Shown here: in pieces, positions 44,997-55,001 of the stretch
How the letters are laid out: each line of letters begins with the position of its first letter
Position numbering within the stretch: position 1 is the first letter of the stretch
Source of the DNA: JAIQFL01 sp035295745
GTDB lineage: Bacteria > Acidobacteriota > Terriglobia > Bryobacterales > Bryobacteraceae
Direction of reading: 5' to 3'
Assembly (NCBI GenBank): GCA_035295745.1
Contig: DATGIL010000073.1
Location: forward strand, 62,001-126,000
DNA: 64,000 nt
The notes under the pieces: generated by a model
Seen by the model: the letters and a program-made list of their open reading frames with translations, nothing else
The model's database searches: none
What the model was told of the DNA's origin: nothing
Made by a program: the position numbers and the translations under genes

Positions 44997-47324
44997 TTAG
45001 TGATAAAGCAGATACGCTTCGCGCATCTTGACGAACCCCGCCACCGCGTCCATAAAACTCTGCTGGATGGCGTTGGGCGTCTCACCGGCTTGCAGGCGAT
45101 GGATGGTGTCGTCGCTGCCGATCAGCCGCTTGTTCACGGCAAAATCGATCTTGCCGGGATATAGCGATTGCAGGGCCGCTCCGATCTCGAGTCCCAATCG
45201 AGTGGCATCGAGGTTCTCGCGATTGGTGATCTCGAATCGCACGCCTTCCACCCGCACGCCCTTAAAGTTCGATTCCGTGGGAGTGAAACTGGTGGGGTAC
45301 ACACGCACGCCTGGAATCTGACGTTTGTTCAGGTATGCCGCCAGTTCCCTGCCCCCAATGAAATCGCCGCCGATCTGCTCGAAGGGCGCGTCCGTTCCCC
45401 GGCCTACCGAGTAGTTCTTCGAATATTCCAGCAGGCACACCCCCGGGTACAGGGTGGCGGCCTTGAGACTCCGCATGTTGGGCGACGGATTGATCCAGGG
45501 AAGATCGGTCGCGTCGAACCAGTCGCCGCGATTCCAATCCTGCATCTCGATAACTTTGAGGTTGGCCCCGATTTTGCTTTCCGTATTGAACATGCGCGCG
45601 AGTTCGCCCATGGTCATCCCGTGCCGCATGGGCAATCCCGTAAACGAAGCGACAAATGACCGGTTGGCGGCATCGAGCAGCGGACCTTCCACTCGCGTTC
45701 CCGTGATGGGGTTGGGCCGGTCCAGCACGTAATAAGGGATGCCTGCTTTGGCGGCTGCCTCCATGGCGTAGGCCATGGTGGTCTCGTAGGTATAGCAGCG
45801 CACGCCAACATCCTGGATGTCGAAGACCAGAGCATCCACGCCGCGCAGCATCTCAGGCGTGGGACGGTTCGTCTCGCCGTATAGGCTGAAGACCTTGAGG
45901 CCCGAGGTGGAGTCCGTGGTGTTTTGAATTCCGGGACGGTCTTCGAGCCCGAGGAATCCATGTTCGGGCGAGAAGAGCGCGGCGATGGTGATGCCCGCCT
46001 GTCGCATGAGGTCGATGTTGCGGCGGCCCAGGCGATCGACGCCGGTCTGATTGGTAATCAGTCCGATGCGTTTGCCTGCGAAGGGCTGGAATTTCTGCTC
46101 CACCAGAACATCCAGACCCGTGCGCGTCGCGCCATTGCGCCCGATTTCGCGACGGCTGCCCGCGCCGGTAATCGTCTCGTTGTAGCCGGTCACGGTGACG
46201 CCCTGCACACCAACTCCCAGGCCAGCGGCGACTATGGTCGCCACCTTCGAGCGCAGCGGCGTAATCGCAGGACGGAGATCGGGATGCACGCTGTTCGCCA
46301 GCAGGATCACGTAGGTCTTGGTAAACGGATCGATCCAGATGGAGGTTCCCGTGAAGCCTGTGTGGCCGTACGAACCAATGGGAAAGAGCTCTCCGCGGTT
46401 GCCCGAATAGGGCGAATCGATGTCCCATCCGAGCCCGCGCAGAATCGGCTGGTCGGGCGGCGTCTGCGGCTCGGTGAATTTCGCAACGGCGAGCGGGCTG
46501 AAGACACGGACCCCGTTCCCCATTCCGGTATCGAGCATCATCTGCGCGAAGCGTGCCAGATCGTCGGCAGTCGAGAAGAGGCCCGCATGGCCCGCCACTC
46601 CGCCCATATTGCGTGCGGTGGGGTCGTGGACGACACCGCGCAGAGGCGCGCTGGTCTTGTTGGGGCGCTCGGTGGGCGCGATCCGCGGCACCAGAGAGGC
46701 CGGCGGCTGGAACATCGTATCCTTCATCCCGAGCGGCACGAAGACGTTGTCCCGCGCGTAATCGGAGAGCATCTGACCGCTCAGGCGGTGGACAATCTCA
46801 CCCAGCAAAATGAAGTTGATGTCGCTATAGACATGCCGAACACCGGGAGGTCCCGAAGGCTTATCCGTGCAGGCCAGTTTGATGCCGGTCTCGTATCCGG
46901 TCCACGGCGTGTTCAGCGGCACGTCGGGCTGCAGGCCCGAGAAATGGGTGAAGAGGTTGCGAAGGGTGATGTCGCTCCTGCCGCCTTGAAACTCCGGAAT
47001 GTAATCGGTGACTTTGTCGTTGAGGCGAAACTTGCCCTGCTCATAGAGCTTCATCATCGACGATGTGGTGGCGATTACCTTGGTGAGCGACGCCACGTCG
47101 AAGATGGTGTCGACGGTCATGGCCTCGGGTTGCGGCACCAGGGCTCGCTTGCCGTAGGCTTTCCGGTAGACGACGTGCCCGTCATGTCCCACCAGCAGAA
47201 CAGCGCCGGGGATGCGGCCCTGTTCGATTGCCAGGTTGATGGCGGCATCCACGGCTGGACCGCCGGTGAAGGTCTGCGCGGACAGAGCCACAGCGGCCAA
47301 GGTGGCGCACCAAAGGAGCTTCAT
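44997..47324 (-). CDS. Fusion of serine beta-lactamase-like hydrolase and NamZ-type exo-muramidase (DUF1343)
   Basis: A 775-residue exported protein (signal peptide 1-17). Residues about 20-370 are a class C beta-lactamase/AmpH-like domain: SLTK (S-x-x-K) near 79, YSDIN as the Tyr motif near 168 and HTGF in the KTG position near 320. Residues about 400-775 are DUF1343, the exo-beta-N-acetylmuramidase NamZ (GH171) family: IGLITNQTGVDR, FSPEHGFLG, VFDIQDVGVRCYTY and VLDRPNPI. In Bacillus the two activities are separate neighbouring genes of muropeptide recovery. The single chain suggests periplasmic cell-wall turnover with stem peptide and muramic acid trimming in one enzyme. Confidence 0.88.
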   Translation of the reverse strand: MKLLWCATLAAVALSAQTFTGGPAVDAAINLAIEQGRIPGAVLLVGHDGHVVYRKAYGKRALVPQPEAMTVDTIFDVASLTKVIATTSSMMKLYEQGKFRLNDKVTDYIPEFQGGRSDITLRNLFTHFSGLQPDVPLNTPWTGYETGIKLACTDKPSGPPGVRHVYSDINFILLGEIVHRLSGQMLSDYARDNVFVPLGMKDTMFQPPASLVPRIAPTERPNKTSAPLRGVVHDPTARNMGGVAGHAGLFSTADDLARFAQMMLDTGMGNGVRVFSPLAVAKFTEPQTPPDQPILRGLGWDIDSPYSGNRGELFPIGSYGHTGFTGTSIWIDPFTKTYVILLANSVHPDLRPAITPLRSKVATIVAAGLGVGVQGVTVTGYNETITGAGSRREIGRNGATRTGLDVLVEQKFQPFAGKRIGLITNQTGVDRLGRRNIDLMRQAGITIAALFSPEHGFLGLEDRPGIQNTTDSTSGLKVFSLYGETNRPTPEMLRGVDALVFDIQDVGVRCYTYETTMAYAMEAAAKAGIPYYVLDRPNPITGTRVEGPLLDAANRSFVASFTGLPMRHGMTMGELARMFNTESKIGANLKVIEMQDWNRGDWFDATDLPWINPSPNMRSLKAATLYPGVCLLEYSKNYSVGRGTDAPFEQIGGDFIGGRELAAYLNKRQIPGVRVYPTSFTPTESNFKGVRVEGVRFEITNRENLDATRLGLEIGAALQSLYPGKIDFAVNKRLIGSDDTIHRLQAGETPNAIQQSFMDAVAGFVKMREAYLLYH

Positions 47325-47370
47325 GTCCGAAGATTAGCACGAGCCCGGTGGGTCTAACCGCCTGGCGGTT

Positions 47371-49962
47371 CTACTCGGAGCGCAGAATAGCCGGGCAGAC
47401 CACCGCCAGGTAGACCAACGGCGCGGTGAACGGGACGAAGGCGAACATCGGACTGCTGTTGATCATGGGGGTGGCCGTGAAAAGCGCAATGGTCGCCACG
47501 AACAGCAGCGCGGTCCGAATGACGAAAACCCATGCGATTTGGAATCGCGACGCCAGCGCAGGCTGGATATTCGGCAAATCGGGAGCGGGCAGGCGGCCCT
47601 CCCCTGCCTTGGGTAGAGCAGTGTTGACGCCTCCCCCCCACCACGGGCGCAACAACAGATCAAGCCGCTTCGCCAGCCGGCGGGTTCTGCCAAGATCGGC
47701 CAGCCGGAAACTGAAGTCACCATGGGTCGAACGCAGGACCACAGCATAGGTCCGGCACCATCCGGAAGTAGACTTCCGAATTTCTATACTGGTCACATCG
47801 GCGCGGTCAATGGCGAATTTGGTCCGCTCGCCACAATAAGTCAGGCGGCCCAAATCGGCTCCAATTCTTCCCAAGTCCCAGGCGTACATGCTCTCCAGCG
47901 CAAAAACACGGCCGCCAGGTAGTAAGGCCACCGGAATGCCGCTTCGCTGTTGCGATTTTGCGTCGACTCTTCGCCTCATTCGGCGAATGAAGAGGCAGTC
48001 CCACCAGTCGTCAAACTTCTGAGTGAGCCAGCCCACCGGCGGCAGTCCCACGAAGAACACGAGCACTGCCCACACGGGGCCGAGCGTGCCCCCATAAAAC
48101 GGCTGCGTCGCAATCCAGGCCAGCACGATCAAGAGGCAGATTAAGGTGCCGCCGAACACCCACGAGCTCCAGTAGGCGTGCGACATTTTGGCGGTTGCCG
48201 TGAATTCCGATTCGGCACACTCGGATACCGGTGGCAGAGCATACCGGGATGCGGCGGGGTCGGCAGCGTCGTTGACCAGCACGTCCGGATTCTGCAGGAT
48301 TTCGAGCGCCCGGGCCTCCGGCACGCCGGACCTGCGTGCTACCGAGAGCACGCGGCGCTGCATGGAGGGATGGCTGAGAATCGACCCCTGTATACCGCCC
48401 CAATCGATGGGGGAACGCGTGAGACGCGCCAGGCGCGCCAGGGCACCGATGGTACCCTCGGGATCGTTGGTCAACTGCACTGCTCGCGCGTCCGCGTTCA
48501 ACTCGTGGCTCTGCGAAAGCTGGCCGGCCAGCACTACATAGAGCATCGTGACGATAGGAAGCGCCTCGATCCAGGCAGGCAGCCCGGCCTTCGCCAGCAT
48601 GGAATTGGCAAACGGACCGATCACGAAGAAATAGGCGAGGAATAGTCCGGTACGCATGCCGATGTGCTTTCCCCGCAGGTGGCCGACTTCGTGCGCGATC
48701 ACGGAATCCACCTCCCGGCGCGTCATGCTTTCCACCAGCCCGCGGGTGAAGGCGATTCGGCCTCCTGACATGGCGAACGCATTCGCCTCCGTGGGATAGC
48801 GATTCTCGAGAATGCACACCTGCTTCACTGCAGCTCCGGCCATTTGGGCAATCGCCACAGCCCGTTCCCTGAGTTCCCCGGTGTAGAGGACGAGCATGCG
48901 TTGCGTATCCCAGCGCCAGCCACACCACGCCAGCAGCCGATAGACGCCGTAGGACGCGACCATGCTGCAGAGTCCAATACGCCATTCGTCCTGCATCAAC
49001 GTGGTTCCCATCAGGAAGAGTCCCAACGGAACCATGAAGGTGGCTTCCGCCGTCAGAGTTCTGCGGAGTAGCCGGGAAAGCTGTCCCGGCTGCGAACCTG
49101 GTTGCGCCTGGGGCGACAGGATCAGCAGACAGAACGTAACCGCGAGCAGCGGCGGTAACGAAAAGAACAGCGAGCCGAGCGCCAGCGTCGCCACACTGTG
49201 CAGTCCCAGGCTCGTTGCAAACGCGCCCAGATCGTCGATTCGAACCGCGGAGATCCAATAGAGCCAGCAGCCCAGCAGGATCCAGTTCAGCCAAACCAGG
49301 CCGGAACCAGGCGCGGCATTCTTTCGCTCCATTTGCCGCCGGACCCAGATTGCCAAGAGTGGAGGACCGGCCAGCACGAAGAGAAACGGCGCCCCCAGAC
49401 GCGCAGGATTCCAGGGAGTGCCCGCATGAACGACAAATGGGGGCGGCAGGACCGCTTCCGAGGTCGCCTGGAATGACCATGTGGATTCGACCTGCTTTTT
49501 CCCGGATTTGGCGGCGTCCTGCCGGGCCCATCCAGTGGCCGCGTTCCCATCGAAATCGCTTTTGGTGGTCACCATGATGCGAACCGGTTGGAAACCGGAT
49601 TTCAGGAGCGCCTTTGCCAGGGGAGCCAGCGTCAAGCGATCGTCGGCCGCACCGCGGTTGGTGTGAAGCAGTTGCCGGCAGGTGCCATCGAGGAAACTGG
49701 GAAATGCCTTCCCGTGCCAATCGCAAGGGAGTGCGGAGCGGAGAATAGCGGCAAGATCGTGAGGCCTCTGCGAATCGAAGGCGTAGATCGAGAGACTGAC
49801 ATCGCCGTTGGGCCGCGGAGTGACTCGCACAGAGACTTCCGTACGGGAGACTTCGTCGGCAGTGGAATTATTTTGTGGCGACGCAACCGGCGGGAGGCCC
49901 AAAAGACACAGGGGCAACGCCGCCCGGAGGAGGCATCCGAGCCGCGGTGGAGCAGGTTTCAT
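47371..49962 (-). CDS. Large membrane M48-family metalloprotease
   Basis: An 863-residue protein with a signal-like N-terminus, an extracytoplasmic domain (about 30-190), several membrane helices (190-330), and an M48 peptidase domain with zinc motif VIAHEVGHLRGKH (about 425; HExxH) and downstream SHELNADARAV (third ligand Glu). More helices follow at about 600-670, and a C-terminal part ends with two helices (770-860). It belongs with HtpX/Ste24 membrane peptidases but the N- and C-terminal extensions are unusual. ATG 49962 or TTG 49971 could be used. No operon partner is evident: it is divergent from the GH3 gene. Confidence 0.82.
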   Translation of the reverse strand: MKPAPPRLGCLLRAALPLCLLGLPPVASPQNNSTADEVSRTEVSVRVTPRPNGDVSLSIYAFDSQRPHDLAAILRSALPCDWHGKAFPSFLDGTCRQLLHTNRGAADDRLTLAPLAKALLKSGFQPVRIMVTTKSDFDGNAATGWARQDAAKSGKKQVESTWSFQATSEAVLPPPFVVHAGTPWNPARLGAPFLFVLAGPPLLAIWVRRQMERKNAAPGSGLVWLNWILLGCWLYWISAVRIDDLGAFATSLGLHSVATLALGSLFFSLPPLLAVTFCLLILSPQAQPGSQPGQLSRLLRRTLTAEATFMVPLGLFLMGTTLMQDEWRIGLCSMVASYGVYRLLAWCGWRWDTQRMLVLYTGELRERAVAIAQMAGAAVKQVCILENRYPTEANAFAMSGGRIAFTRGLVESMTRREVDSVIAHEVGHLRGKHIGMRTGLFLAYFFVIGPFANSMLAKAGLPAWIEALPIVTMLYVVLAGQLSQSHELNADARAVQLTNDPEGTIGALARLARLTRSPIDWGGIQGSILSHPSMQRRVLSVARRSGVPEARALEILQNPDVLVNDAADPAASRYALPPVSECAESEFTATAKMSHAYWSSWVFGGTLICLLIVLAWIATQPFYGGTLGPVWAVLVFFVGLPPVGWLTQKFDDWWDCLFIRRMRRRVDAKSQQRSGIPVALLPGGRVFALESMYAWDLGRIGADLGRLTYCGERTKFAIDRADVTSIEIRKSTSGWCRTYAVVLRSTHGDFSFRLADLGRTRRLAKRLDLLLRPWWGGGVNTALPKAGEGRLPAPDLPNIQPALASRFQIAWVFVIRTALLFVATIALFTATPMINSSPMFAFVPFTAPLVYLAVVCPAILRSE

Positions 49963-50245
49963 CTCAGCCAATATCCTAAGGCAGGACCAGGTGCCACGAA
50001 ATACTGGCTTTGGTGGGTAAGTGTCGCTTTACGGAGGGAAATACGTCAGTTTTCGCCATCTTGCCAAGATCCATCACCGAAGCATCTCTTCCCCATAACT
50101 GGAATTAGGAGAACCCACTCCCATTTGCCGCTGCTGGCGAAACGGGAGCAAATCCCTAACCCCGGGAGTGCATACGCGTTGCCGGAACCGTCCATGGCGC
50201 TGCGACCTCATCCCTAGAAAAGTATGCAGATCGTCACTTGCCGAC

Positions 50246-50340
50246 GTGGCGCAAACACCCTGTTTGCCGCGTCGACACTCTTGTCGACGCTTTTCGCGTC
50301 CACCAAGTCTGACTGCAGGGCGTTTTCGATGCTGCCTATG
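50246..50340 (+). repeat. Dispersed double-hairpin element, copy D
   Basis: GTGGCGCAAACACCCTGTTT, then the perfect stem GCGTCGACA-CTCT-TGTCGACGC (50269-50290), CTTTT and GGGCGTTTTCGATGCTGCC. The preceding sequence from about 50168 (CATACGCGTTGCCGGAA... ATGGCGCTGCGACCTC) is shared with copies A and B. It fills the divergent gap between the M48 gene and the GH3 gene; no other feature is seen in 49963-50477. Confidence 0.87.
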
Positions 50341-50477
50341 AACTTCCCGAATCTTCTTACCCACCCTGACTCGGTGCCCCTCTACGGTGAGGTGAATGGG
50401 GCTAGAATAAACGCGAGCCGTTCTCTGCGCAGGCGGTGGTGCCCGCCTCGCCAACAACGAACAAGGAGCAATCAACC

Positions 50478-52796
50478 ATGCGTTTGCATTGGCCGTTATC
50501 GCTTGCGCTCGTGGCGGGAGCACTCGCCGCTGCCCTTTCAGCGCAGGCGCCGGGCGGAATGCCCGGAGGTATGGGGCAAGGTGGTCGTGGCGGACGAGGC
50601 GGGGCGCCGCCCGTGACCGGTCCGTGGTCGGATGCGACGTTGTCGCCGGACCGCCGGGCGGAACTGCTGGCCGGGCAGATGACCCTCGACGAAAAGATCA
50701 GCATACTGCATGGTGCAGGGTTTGGGTTCGCAGCACCCGCGCCCGCAGCGCCGGGCGCCACTGTGTCGAATGGCGGCGCCGGCTTCGTCAGTGCCGTTCC
50801 ACGCCTCGGCATTCCCGCCATTCAGATGGCCGATGCGGCCGTCGGCGTCACCCGCGGCGCGGCCAACAGCCGCTATTCGACGCCCTTGCCCAATACCGTG
50901 TCGGCGGCGTCCACATGGGACGTCAAGATGGCCTGCGAGTATGGCGCACTGATCGGACAGGAACTGCGCGACCAAGGCTATACCATGTCTCTTGGAGGCG
51001 GCGTCAATATCACGCGCGAGCCGCGTAACGGACGCAACTTCGAATACAAAGGCGAAGATCCGATTCTCGCCGGCAAACTGGTCGGCCAGGAAATGAAGTG
51101 CCTTCAGGCCAAGGGCATCATCGGTGACATCAAGCATTTTGCGGTGAACGATCAGGAAACCGGACGTAACATCGGCAATGCAATCCTCGACAATCGCACC
51201 CTGCGCGAGACAGATCTGCTCCCCTTTGAAATCGGCATCCACGACGGCGACATTCAGGCGGTGATGTGCTCCTACAACAAGATCAACGGCGACTGGGCCT
51301 GTGAGAACAATTACCTGATGAACGATTTCCTCAAGAAATCGCTCGGCTTCAAAGGATTCGTTGTCTCGGATTGGGGCGGAACCCATAGCACCGCCAAAGC
51401 GGCCATGGCCGGACTGGACATGGAGCAACCGGGCAGCAACTTCTTCGGTGATCCGCTCAAGCAGGCTATCGAAAAGGGCGAACTCCCCGCGGGCCGCCTT
51501 GATGACATGGTCAAGCGCATTCTCCGAGCTCAATTCGCCACCGGCCAGTTCGACCTGCGCACGCAGCGAAAGGTGGTGGAGGTGTTTGCCGGGCTGGACC
51601 TGGCTCAACGCGTTGCTGAACGCGGCACTGTGTTGCTGAAGAACAGCAACGCGCAATTGCCCTTGCGTAAGGCCACGCTGAAAACGGTCGCGATCATCGG
51701 CTCGCATGCCGATGTAGGAGTCCTCTCTGGTGGCGGTTCCGCCCAGGTCGATCCTCCTGGCGGCAATGCCGTTCCTCCGCCTCCTCCACCGGCCGGCCAA
51801 GCGGGCAGGGGGATGTTCGGCGGAGCGCCCACCTGGTATCCCTCTTCTCCCATGAAGGCGATTCAGGCCAAGATTCCGGGCGCCAAGGTGCAATTCGATG
51901 GCGGCTCGGACCCTGCCACGGCTGCGGCACTCGCCAAAGCGTCCGACGTGGCTGTTGTCTTCGTGAACCAGCCGGCCTCCGAGGGGCGTGATCTCAACCT
52001 CGCACTGCCGGACAATCAGGACAGACTGGTGGACGCGGTGGTGGCGGCGAATCCCCGCACCATCGTCGTGCTCGAGACCGGCGGGCCGGTGAGCATGCCG
52101 TGGGCCGACAAGGTGCCGGCGATTCTGGAATCGTGGTACCCGGGAATCCGCGGCGGCGAAGCGATTGCCAATCTGCTATTCGGCGATGTGAACCCTTCAG
52201 GAAAGACGGTGATGACCTTCGCCAGGAGCGAGTCGGACTGGGCCTACGACAAGGTCTTCGCCCCGCCTCCCTCAGCCACCGCTCCCGCGCCGCCGGCGCA
52301 GGCGACCGGAGGGCCCGGCGGTTTCGGCGGCGGACGCGGCGGGATGGCCCCCTTCGACATGCCATACCGGGAAGGGCTCAAGGTGGGGTACAAGTGGTTC
52401 GACGCGGAGAAGAAGTCTCCGCTTTTCGCGTTCGGCCACGGTCTCTCCTACACGACTTTTTCTTACTCCGGACTGAAAGCAACGCCCGGCAAAGAAACCA
52501 GCGTCACCTTTACGGTCAAAAACACGGGAACGCGCGCCGGAATCGAGATCGCCCAGGTCTACGCGACGTTGCCGGCTTCCACCAATGAACCGCCAAAGCG
52601 ATTGGTCGCCTTCGAACCAGTCGAACTCAAGGCTGGCGAATCCAAGACCGTGACCCTGACCGTCCCCGCGCTCCACATCTCGATCTTCGACGAAGGCCGC
52701 AACGGCTGGCAGGTCGCCGATGGTGACTATACGTTTTGGGTGGGTGGATCGTCTCGCAGCCTCCCACTTTCGGCGGTGGTGAAGATCGCCGATTAG
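50478..52796 (+). CDS. Secreted GH3 beta-glucosidase with glycine-rich inserts
   Basis: A 772-residue exported enzyme (signal peptide 1-22, ALSAQAPG). After it comes a low-complexity GGMPGGMGQGGRGGRGG stretch. GH3 N-domain: MTLDEKISILHG, LPNTVSAASTWD, GRNFEYKGEDPILAG, VKHFAVNDQ-type GDIKHFAVNDQETGR, and the nucleophile Asp in FKGFVVSDWGGTHS. The C-terminal GH3-C domain (AVVFVNQPASEGRDL) and a fibronectin-III-like domain (FSYSGLKATPGKETSVTFTVKN) follow. A second glycine-rich loop GGPGGFGGGRGG lies near 620. It hydrolyses beta-linked glucosides or related sugars. AAGGAGC sets the start. Confidence 0.92.
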   Translation: MRLHWPLSLALVAGALAAALSAQAPGGMPGGMGQGGRGGRGGAPPVTGPWSDATLSPDRRAELLAGQMTLDEKISILHGAGFGFAAPAPAAPGATVSNGGAGFVSAVPRLGIPAIQMADAAVGVTRGAANSRYSTPLPNTVSAASTWDVKMACEYGALIGQELRDQGYTMSLGGGVNITREPRNGRNFEYKGEDPILAGKLVGQEMKCLQAKGIIGDIKHFAVNDQETGRNIGNAILDNRTLRETDLLPFEIGIHDGDIQAVMCSYNKINGDWACENNYLMNDFLKKSLGFKGFVVSDWGGTHSTAKAAMAGLDMEQPGSNFFGDPLKQAIEKGELPAGRLDDMVKRILRAQFATGQFDLRTQRKVVEVFAGLDLAQRVAERGTVLLKNSNAQLPLRKATLKTVAIIGSHADVGVLSGGGSAQVDPPGGNAVPPPPPPAGQAGRGMFGGAPTWYPSSPMKAIQAKIPGAKVQFDGGSDPATAAALAKASDVAVVFVNQPASEGRDLNLALPDNQDRLVDAVVAANPRTIVVLETGGPVSMPWADKVPAILESWYPGIRGGEAIANLLFGDVNPSGKTVMTFARSESDWAYDKVFAPPPSATAPAPPAQATGGPGGFGGGRGGMAPFDMPYREGLKVGYKWFDAEKKSPLFAFGHGLSYTTFSYSGLKATPGKETSVTFTVKNTGTRAGIEIAQVYATLPASTNEPPKRLVAFEPVELKAGESKTVTLTVPALHISIFDEGRNGWQVADGDYTFWVGGSSRSLPLSAVVKIAD

Positions 52797-53123
52797 ACGG
52801 GGCGAAAGGGATAGTCAGGCCTTGACGACGTGCGGGCGCGGGTGGACGCTGCGCGGGTCTTTACTTCCTTCCCGGCGATCCCAAGCACCGACCTGTGCGT
52901 GAAATGCCGAAGTAAGCGGTGGCATCGATAAGCGTGAGGATCCGCTGTGGACCTCGACATGAATCAGAACTTCAGAGACTGGCGAATATCGCGCAGTCAG
53001 CGTGGCAAAGGCGCGTGTAAATACCGTGGTCAAATTGCTGGACCGATCGAGATCCCGCATTGCTGACGAGTTCGCTGGCGCACGTGGTTCGAAAGGGACG
53101 GCTTGCTGCGGAAGAATGAGACG
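52797..53123. other. Gap of about 330 bp without a supported gene
   Basis: Lies between the convergent GH3 and Gfo/Idh genes. Short open frames on both strands (up to 81 codons) have no ribosome binding site or recognisable content. I see no repeat-family copy and no clear terminator here. Confidence 0.5.
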
Positions 53124-54803
53124 CTACAGCTTGAGTTCCCAACCCTTGCGGAATGTGGGCTTCACCCACTTATTGGCATCCCTGTTATTGCTGATTTCTC
53201 CCTTGGCATTGTCCCAGAGCAACTTGCCTTCGTAGTGGGTAGCCACCGCGCCAAGCACCAGCCATTCGGTGTACGGCCCAGCGATGCTGAAGTTGGAACA
53301 GGCGGGCGCTCCGCCCTTGCAGGCACGCACCCAATCGCGGGCATGCGCCGAGCCGTTGTCCCCGGTGCTGGCCCCCGGTGAACGCTGGAGGTAGGCGTTC
53401 GGCAGCTTGTATTCCGCCCATCGGGAACCTGGGAGAAGTCCGACGCCTTCACCGCGTCCACTGGTGCCGAGGTGACCCTTGGAGCCGACGAAGATCAGAT
53501 TGTACCCGCTCGCCGCAGGCGCACCACCTCGACCACCCTGCAACGTGCCTGGCGCTCCTGGTGCACCTCCCGGACCGGGCGCACGCCCGCCCACGAATCC
53601 GCCACGTCCGGCCGGCCCCACCTGCGGACCCTGGCCCGGAACCTTCCGAGCCTCTTCGGCGGTCATTCCCGGAGGAAGGTAGGCATCGCCTTGGATGCTG
53701 TCGTTCCAATAGACCGTTACCGGCGGCATGCTGCCGCGAGCCGCGAACTCGTACTTCACCGCATTCTTCACCGGATAAGTGAAAGGACTCGTGCCCTCCG
53801 CCTTGATCCGTTCCACGCTGATGAGGTATTCCGGACTCAACTGCAACGCCCAGTTCGCCGGGCCCATGATATGGACTCCCCAATCGCCAAACAGCCCGCT
53901 GCCGAAATCGAAGAAGCCGCGCCAGTTGAACGGCAGGTAGAATCCGTACTCTCCGCCACCGCCGCCCCGTCCTGTCCGCGGACTGCCGGCGTTCTCCGCT
54001 GCCATCGCTCCATCCGGCGCGCCTCGCCCCGGACCGCGACCGCCACCACCGGCGCCGCCTCGCCCACCCATGTTTGCGGCCACGAATGCCCGGTACTCAT
54101 CGTCGCCCGCTGTGTAAGGCCGGGCTGCCGCTCCACCTAGCCATAGATCCCAGTTGAGCGTGTCTGGAACCGGAGTCGGCGGCGGGATCTTCTGCATTCC
54201 CTGCGGCCATCCCGGCCCACCATGCCAGGCGTGAACCTCTCTCACCTCGCCGATTTCTCCCGACCAGATAATCTCGCACGCCACCCGCGTCGCATCGTGC
54301 GAGTACCCCTGGTTGCCCATCTGGGTCGCAACCTTATACTTCTCGGCGGCCTGCGTCAGGAAGCGCGCTTCCCATGGCGTCCGCGTCAGGGGCTTTTCCA
54401 CGTAGACGTGCTTTCCTGCCTGCATACACCACAACGCACACGTGGCGTGCATGTGGTCGGCGGTCCCGATCACCACCGCGTCAATCCCTTTGCCCTGGCG
54501 TTCGATCATTTGCCGGAAGTCCCGGTATTTCTCGGCCTTGGGCCATCGATTGAATCCCTCCGCCCCCCGGACCCAATCGACGTCCGTCAGCGCCACGACA
54601 TTCTCCACGCCGGCCTCGGAAGCAACCAAATCCTGGAATGGCCGGCCTCCCGCACCCATACCCGCGATGTTCAACTTTTCGTTGGGTGATTTGTAGCCCA
54701 GTGCTTTGAGCGACGGCGTGCTGCCGAAACCGCCTCGTGGAACGGCGCCCGCGAGGAGTGTGCCATAAAAGAAATACCGTCTGGAGAACCTGTGTCCTGG
54801 CAT
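53124..54803 (-). CDS. TAT-exported Gfo/Idh/MocA oxidoreductase with RGG-rich inserts
   Basis: A 559-residue NAD(P)-dependent oxidoreductase. A twin-arginine signal (SRRYFFYGTLLAGAV, residues 7-21) precedes the Rossmann domain: NIAGMGAGGRPFQDL near 45, ALTDVD near 70, and AVVIGTADHMHATCALWCMQAGKHVYVEKPL (EKP motif at about 134-138). The C-terminal alpha/beta domain is interrupted by two low-complexity blocks rich in Gly/Arg/Pro, near 245-285 (MGGRGGAGGGGRGPGRG) and near 395-430. It is likely periplasmic and acts on a sugar derivative. It is divergent from a DUF1080-like protein, a common pairing of secreted sugar-handling genes in this phylum. Confidence 0.88.
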   Translation of the reverse strand: MPGHRFSRRYFFYGTLLAGAVPRGGFGSTPSLKALGYKSPNEKLNIAGMGAGGRPFQDLVASEAGVENVVALTDVDWVRGAEGFNRWPKAEKYRDFRQMIERQGKGIDAVVIGTADHMHATCALWCMQAGKHVYVEKPLTRTPWEARFLTQAAEKYKVATQMGNQGYSHDATRVACEIIWSGEIGEVREVHAWHGGPGWPQGMQKIPPPTPVPDTLNWDLWLGGAAARPYTAGDDEYRAFVAANMGGRGGAGGGGRGPGRGAPDGAMAAENAGSPRTGRGGGGGEYGFYLPFNWRGFFDFGSGLFGDWGVHIMGPANWALQLSPEYLISVERIKAEGTSPFTYPVKNAVKYEFAARGSMPPVTVYWNDSIQGDAYLPPGMTAEEARKVPGQGPQVGPAGRGGFVGGRAPGPGGAPGAPGTLQGGRGGAPAASGYNLIFVGSKGHLGTSGRGEGVGLLPGSRWAEYKLPNAYLQRSPGASTGDNGSAHARDWVRACKGGAPACSNFSIAGPYTEWLVLGAVATHYEGKLLWDNAKGEISNNRDANKWVKPTFRKGWELKL

Positions 54804-54834
54804 CTTTCACATTCTTTCAATTACACGTATGGTG

Positions 54835-54894
54835 GTCCGAATTATCGGACGTTGCGCCGTTTCGCGCAAGTCCGTGACGGTCCGACCCGTCCGA
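54835..54894. promoter_or_regulatory. Cluster of GTCCGA half sites in the divergent Gfo/Idh-DUF1080 spacer
   Basis: A perfect inverted repeat GTCCGA-ATTA-TCGGAC (54835-54850) is followed by direct GTCCG/GTCCGA motifs at 54870, 54880 and 54889. The cluster sits about 30 bp upstream of the Gfo/Idh start and about 110-170 bp upstream of the DUF1080-like start. Candidate operator region for an unidentified regulator. Confidence 0.5.
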
Positions 54895-55001
54895 TACCGT
54901 CCCGGACCCCGTTTTCCGTTGTTGATAACGCAGAACTTGCTTGAATAGACCGTCAGCCCCTTTCGCCAGTCCAGCCTTTGCCTTAGACTCGATTCAACCG
55001 A

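Noticed and set aside
45924..47357. 477-codon frame opposite the beta-lactamase/NamZ gene
   Set aside because: Antisense shadow; no motif and the minus-strand gene is well supported across its full length.
52815..53060. 81-codon frame between the GH3 and Gfo/Idh genes
   Set aside because: No ribosome binding site, no recognisable composition or motif.
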